Below are positions 30,517 to 34,975 of a DNA stretch of 34,975 bases, piece after piece; the stretch's first letter is position 1, and every line of letters starts with the position of its first letter. The notes beneath the pieces were generated by a model. It was not told the DNA's origin, did not search any database, and saw nothing but the letters and a program-made list of their open reading frames with translations. The DNA lies in contig JACQBK010000084.1 of NCBI GenBank assembly GCA_016194505.1, forward strand, positions 1 through 34,975, given 5' to 3'. The DNA comes from Ignavibacteriales bacterium. Lineage in GTDB: Bacteria > Bacteroidota > Ignavibacteria > UBA10030. A program made the translations under genes and the position numbers.

Positions 30517-30552
30517 TTACACAGAGACCACAGAGAAGTCACAGAGAAAAGA
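30517..30552. repeat. Degenerate 'acagagaccacagagaagtcacagagaa' repeat
   Basis: Three imperfect copies of ACAGAGA within 36 nt between pfkA and the aminotransferase. Confidence 0.6.
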
Positions 30553-30764
30553 ATTAAAGAATAAATCTTTTTAAGCCGTCTATAAGTTTTTTTAGCGCTG
30601 AAATTTATTAAAAGTCCGATTCTCTTTTCCACAAATTTCATACTTGTCAAAATTTGAGTTTCATGAACAAAGGTCAAAAGCAGGAATACTAAAAAAAATA
30701 AACAATGGAATGCCGGAGAGAAAAACCTTTTAATAAGAGAGAAGGGATCGAACAACGTTTTCAT

Positions 30765-31997
30765 TCAATGCTGATGTGTGCTCGATTGGATAATGACATT
30801 TTTTGCGCGCGGGTCGAGACAGCATTCTTTGGTTGCTTCTACCGCGAGGCGAACTTCTTCTTGTGTATTATAGAAATGCGGTGAGTAACGGAGTTTTCCT
30901 TCACGCAAGGCAATTTGAATATTGCGCTGTTGCAAAGCTTCAAAGACGGCGCTTGGACTCACGTTATTCGGAAGCTGGATAGTTACAATGCCCGCACGCT
31001 CGGAAGCTTGAGCGGATGAAATCAATTGTACTCCATCGATTGTTTGTAACTCGTCCGTAAGAAATTGTGTTAATGCAAGAATGTGGTTTTGAATTGTTGG
31101 CATGCCATATTCCAACAATGTCGTAATTGCGGCGTGCATTCCCCAAATACCGGGAATATTCAAAGTGCCGCTTTCGTAGCGCCGAGCCGATGAAGCAAGC
31201 GGCTGATTGTAATCAAAGAAATTCCATGGATTGTACACACCAAGCCATCCAAGATATTTTTGATGAATACGAGCCTGCAACTCTTCGGTGAGATAAAGAA
31301 ACCCTGTGCCATGCGGTCCCATTTGTCACTTTTGGCTTCCGGCAGAAAGAGCATCAATTTTCATTTTCTGAACATCAATATCTATTGCCCCAATGGCTTG
31401 AATACCATCTACGGCAAAAATTATTCCGCGGTGGCGACAGATTTCACCGATGGTCGCTAAATCTGCGCGGTAGCCGGTAAGAAATTGCACAGCGCTTAAT
31501 GCAACAACGCGCGTTTGCGGTTTAAGCGCTTCATAAATCATTTCGGACGTCATTGCTCCGGTGGGACATTTGATCGTTTCGATTTCAACGCCAAGTCGGC
31601 GCAAATGAAGGTAAGGATAAACATTTGCGGGAAACTCAAGATCGTTAAGCAAAACTCTGTCGCCACTTTCCCAATCAAGCCCCGATGCCACAATGTTCAG
31701 CGCATCGGAAGTATTGCCGGTGAAAGCGATGCGCTCGGGAGATTCTGCATGAATAAGCTGATGGAGAGCATTTCGAGTTTCGGCAACTTGTTGCATATCA
31801 ATTGTATAGGTATCAAGCTTGCCAAAGGAACGTTCTTCCAAATGCCGAGTCATAGCATCAACCACTCGCGTGGATAATGGGCTTGTGGCGGCGTGGTTGA
31901 AATAAACTACTCCCTTTGCCGTATACGGAAACAGTGACCGGATTTTTTGAAGAATATTATCAGGGATAGATTCTAATTTTTCGTGGAGTGGTTGCAT
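30765..31997 (-). pseudogene. Class V aminotransferase (cysteine desulfurase/CsdA-like fold), one in-frame TGA
   Basis: The 223-aa and 185-aa ORFs are the same frame, separated only by TGA CAA: ...DALSAGSQK-TGA-Q-MGPHGTGFLYL.... Class V motifs YFNHAATSPLS, NTSDALNIVA, FAVDGIQAIGAIDIDV, SQK(PLP)x..MGPHGTGFLY, RYESGTLN. Confidence 0.88.
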
Positions 31998-32168
31998 CGT
32001 ATCTCAGCGTTAACTCTAATGCTGGTTGGTTATTTGTTGACTGGAACGAGGGTACGATGTGATAGTACGGAAAGAGGCGAGGAAAATCAAGTAATACGAG
32101 ACGAAAGCCTTTGTTTTTACCTATAAACTATCTCAAAAATGGTAGTTAAGCTTGGGTCACCATGAGCG

Positions 32169-32188
32169 CCTGCCTGTCGTCAGGCAGG
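32169..32188. repeat. Perfect palindrome CCTGCCTG-TCGT-CAGGCAGG
   Basis: 8-bp stem, 4-nt loop. Confidence 0.9.
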
Positions 32189-32201
32189 TAGACCAGACGG
32201 T

Positions 32202-32222
32202 GGGCGAGTCAGCGACTCGCCC
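32202..32222. repeat. Perfect palindrome GGGCGAGTC-AGC-GACTCGCCC
   Basis: 9-bp stem, 3-nt loop, 13 nt from the preceding palindrome. Confidence 0.9.
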
Positions 32223-32284
32223 TTACAAAAACCTTTACATCTTTGCGTCTTAGTGCGTGCCAATATTGCTGAGTTCTTAAGTCA

Positions 32285-32878
32285 TTACTTCGTAATCGAG
32301 TTTACTAATCCGTCAAATTCTTTTTCTGCATCTGCGACTGTTTTCGCAGGTCCGGTTAGTTTAAAGAACACCGGTCCTTCGGGTGTCTCAATAATTGCTC
32401 CTAAGAGCCTGTAATTTTCTTTCTTTCCTGTTGATTCCATCATTGGACCGCTTGGCGAAAGATATGCGCCTGAAATTTGCACAAGCGTGACCTTCATGGC
32501 GTTAATTTCTTTTGATGAGCGGTTATGTTTTCCACCGCTTTCAAACTGACCGATCCAGCGATTGATGTTATCGTCTACGTTGCCGCCTTGTCCGCTGCCG
32601 AAATAGAAAACAGCGCACTCGCCGTTTTCTTTATCTCCTGTTGCGGCGGAAATTGTATAGGTCGCTACGCGCATTGCTCGCTCGCCTTGTTGCACCCAAC
32701 GTTCCGGTTTAGTCCACCGGATATTGGCGACGTTGTTCGCAGGTGCGCTGCTAATCGTTGGTTGCATTGGTTCGGGCATGGTTGTCTTTGGCTGTTCTGG
32801 TTCTTTTTTAGTACAGCCGGCAAGCGTGATAAACAGAAAAATAGCCATTGCCAAAAATGATAGGCGAGTGTGTGTCAT
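32285..32878 (-). CDS. Hypothetical lipoprotein
   Basis: Signal peptide with lipobox ITLAGCTKKEPEQPK; no family recognised with certainty. Confidence 0.75.
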   Translation of the reverse strand: MTHTRLSFLAMAIFLFITLAGCTKKEPEQPKTTMPEPMQPTISSAPANNVANIRWTKPERWVQQGERAMRVATYTISAATGDKENGECAVFYFGSGQGGNVDDNINRWIGQFESGGKHNRSSKEINAMKVTLVQISGAYLSPSGPMMESTGKKENYRLLGAIIETPEGPVFFKLTGPAKTVADAEKEFDGLVNSITK

Positions 32879-33017
32879 AAGAAGTATTCCGTATATTTAG
32901 TTTTTGAATTTATTGAAGGCATCTAAGTATAAAGGAGAAGCATCAAAGAGTCAATATTTAAAATTGATTTTGGCTCGATTTGTGTTAACTTCATGAGAAA
33001 ATTCACCTAATTCTCTT

Positions 33018-33998
33018 ATGCTCAAGCGATTTTCGTTTTTCCTTAAAATATCCCTATGTACTGTTCTCGTTGCGTGCGGGGGAGGCTTTTATTTTCACTA
33101 CCTGAACGGCGAATATTATTATGGGCAAGGCAGGTATGAAGAAGCAATTCACAGCTATTTGCTTGCTCTGAAGGAAAATGATAAAGATGCCAAAGTATAC
33201 AATAATTTAGGTCTGTCATTTTATGCAATTGATGATTTTGAAGGCGCAGTGTACGCTTTAGAGAAGGCGATAGAAATCGATTCATCGTATGTTGATGCTT
33301 ATCATAACTTAGCGCTAGTGTATCTCGATTTAGAAAAATCTGATTCTGCAATCTCGTTATGCCAACAAGCGCTTACGATTGATTCATTGATGTTAAAAAA
33401 TTATTCCATGCTTAGCTATGCCTACATCGAGGGAAAACGGTACAGCTCGGCTCACGATATCTTAAAAAAAGGAATAGCTCTTGGTCTCAATCAGTATAAC
33501 GAAAGTATTTTGGATAAAAGATTTTTCCAACGTAAAATTATTGCCGGAGATTTGGCTGAGCTATATTATTATCTCGGCATTGTTTATTCATCGAGTGAAC
33601 GACCAAAAGAGGCGATTGTTGCGTTTGAATCTGCCGGTTCCTATGATGCTTCTTGGTCAACGCCTCTGATTTACAAGGGACTCGAGTACGAAAAATTGAA
33701 TAAGTATGATCAAGCAGTACAGGCATATCTTGATGCTCTTGGCATTTCCCCGAAAGATCCCATTGCCTTAAATAATTTGGGTCATGCGTATGAAATGAAC
33801 GGAAATTATCAAAAAGCGATCAAGGTGTACAAGCAAGCCATTGCCGCAGATCATAATTTTACTTTGCCAGTGAGAAATCTCGGTCAATTGTATTTTGAGC
33901 GGGGCGATAAGAGCGAAGCATTAAAATACTATCGCCGTGCAGCAGAACTTGGGGACGAAGTAGCCAAAGATTTTTTGCAAAAACTCGAAGAAAAGTGA
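33018..33998 (+). CDS. TPR-repeat lipoprotein
   Basis: Lipobox VLVACGGG; repeats such as AKVYNNLGLSFYAIDDFEGAVYALEKAIEIDSSYVDAYHNLALVYLDLEK. Confidence 0.92.
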   Translation: MLKRFSFFLKISLCTVLVACGGGFYFHYLNGEYYYGQGRYEEAIHSYLLALKENDKDAKVYNNLGLSFYAIDDFEGAVYALEKAIEIDSSYVDAYHNLALVYLDLEKSDSAISLCQQALTIDSLMLKNYSMLSYAYIEGKRYSSAHDILKKGIALGLNQYNESILDKRFFQRKIIAGDLAELYYYLGIVYSSSERPKEAIVAFESAGSYDASWSTPLIYKGLEYEKLNKYDQAVQAYLDALGISPKDPIALNNLGHAYEMNGNYQKAIKVYKQAIAADHNFTLPVRNLGQLYFERGDKSEALKYYRRAAELGDEVAKDFLQKLEEK

Positions 33999-34075
33999 AG
34001 CAATCAACCGATAGCTTTTTATCAAAATTATGCCAAAATTATGTGAAAGGTTAGTATCGTCTTGCAGAGGACAAT

Positions 34076-34579
34076 ATGGAAAATAGCCCTTCACCTGAAC
34101 CGCCATCTAAAGTAAAATCCAGCCGTGTACACCTTGACAGATGGATTCTCATTCCCCTTATAGCGATCGCTGTTTTTATAGTCGTTGATAGAGTGCTCGA
34201 ACAATATCATTCCGTGAGAAATCGTGGGCAGTCGGATAATCGAGCCTTCGCGGATTCGGTCAATAAACTTCTTGGCAGCGCGACGTTCACGACTGATGAA
34301 TTAAAACTTGCCGAAAAATTCGAAACGGACACGCTTCCTACCGCATTGAAAACGGGACTCGTCAAACAATTCAAGCGCAATGACGAGATGACTTTTGTTT
34401 TGGTAGATGGAACAAAATGGGTCCGGCAAGAATATACGATGAAGGTTGATTTGATTTTCGAAATTGTCATCACAAATAAAGTTCGGGGATATGCTTCGGC
34501 GCTTCAGGTACGGGATTTTGAAACAGGGAAGCTGTACGCCAACATTCGCCCGCCTGCTACTGTTGAGATGTACGATTAA
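34076..34579 (+). CDS. Hypothetical protein with one predicted TM helix
   Basis: Hydrophobic ILIPLIAIAVFIVVDRVL near the N-terminus; otherwise no recognised motif. Confidence 0.65.
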   Translation: MENSPSPEPPSKVKSSRVHLDRWILIPLIAIAVFIVVDRVLEQYHSVRNRGQSDNRAFADSVNKLLGSATFTTDELKLAEKFETDTLPTALKTGLVKQFKRNDEMTFVLVDGTKWVRQEYTMKVDLIFEIVITNKVRGYASALQVRDFETGKLYANIRPPATVEMYD

Positions 34580-34603
34580 AGATTTTCCAGACAAGAAAAT
34601 TTT

Positions 34604-34640
34604 TTACCACGGATTGGCACGGAGATTCACAAAGAAAAGT
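34604..34640. repeat. Degenerate 'ttaccacggattggcacggagattcacaaagaa' repeat
   Basis: Same style of sequence as 30517-30552. Confidence 0.55.
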
Positions 34641-34651
34641 TTTTTTTGTAG

Positions 34652-34669
34652 GTCGAACTTCAGTTCGAC
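34652..34669. repeat. Palindrome GTCGAAC-TTCA-GTTCGAC
   Basis: Perfect 7-bp stem, 4-nt loop. Confidence 0.8.
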
Positions 34670-34708
34670 TTTCTTTGCAAAATTAAAATTATCCGTACAA
34701 TTCTATGA

Positions 34709-34975
34709 AATTCCGCCGGCTATAATTTTACAAGCACAGAGGAAGTTCATACGCTTGCAGAGGCTTCCGATGGGTTTACCTATCACCGTATTGCAGACTT
34801 TGCGGCGAAAAAATCCTGTTACGTTGTTTATGGATTTGCAGAAAAGGCGGGAAAAATCTTCAACTCAGCGGCGCTTGTTGGTCCATCAGGGTTGATAGGG
34901 GTGTATAGAAAAATTCACCTTTTTGACCGCGAACATTTATTCTTCACGCCGGGGGATTTGGGTTTCCCTGTTTTC
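34709..34975 (+). pseudogene. Carbon-nitrogen hydrolase (nitrilase superfamily), N-terminus missing, runs off window
   Basis: Frame reads NSAGYNFTSTEEVHTLAEASDGFTYHRIADFAAKKSCYVVYGFAEKAGKIFNSAALVGPSGLIGVYRKIHLFDREHLFFTPGDLGFPVF. In-frame TGA at 34706-34708 and no plausible start before GYNF. Contains nitrilase GFAE and YRKxHLFD motifs. Confidence 0.75.

Noticed and set aside
30517-30552. CRISPR-like array
   Set aside because: Short imperfect ACAGAGA copies without regular spacers or a constant repeat; no cas genes.
30498-30764. 88-aa minus-strand ORF between pfkA and the aminotransferase
   Set aside because: Lies over the degenerate repeat and AT-rich DNA; hydrophobic stretch is likely compositional.
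31323-31331. Selenocysteine or TGA=Trp recoding in the aminotransferase
   Set aside because: No convincing SECIS-like hairpin directly downstream by eye, and TGA acts as a normal stop in several neighbouring genes.

Overview
34,975-bp window of a bacterial chromosome, mostly housekeeping. Gene style (DUF5683-like protein, Por/Sus-era lipoproteins, few clear SD sequences) suggests the Bacteroidota/Ignavibacteria/Chlorobi neighbourhood; this is inference only. Plus strand (85-16945): rpsA, mtaB, DUF5683-like protein, truA, a partial trp cluster (trpD, corC-like, trpC, trpF, trpB), two glycosyltransferases, nadD, glgB and a metzincin-like lipoprotein protease. Minus strand (31997-17142): class V aminotransferase interrupted by an in-frame TGA, 6-phosphofructokinase with mixed-type active-site residues, an orphan MalG-type ABC permease, three (alpha/alpha)6-type glycoside hydrolase-like proteins, an amino acid permease, an exported TPR protein and a receiver-only response regulator 1 bp from an unusual GATase-like/glycosidase fusion. 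Right end: two lipoprotein/membrane hypotheticals, a TPR lipoprotein and a nitrilase-family reading frame that lacks its N-terminus. Intergenic DNA carries several small perfect palindromes and degenerate 'accacagagacacagaga'-type repeats. No rRNA, tRNA, CRISPR array, transposase or phage gene was recognised. I found no clear new defence or mobile system. The best leads are the minus-strand glycan/TPR/receiver locus, the single-nonsense aminotransferase, the truncated nitrilase and the covarying twin hairpins.
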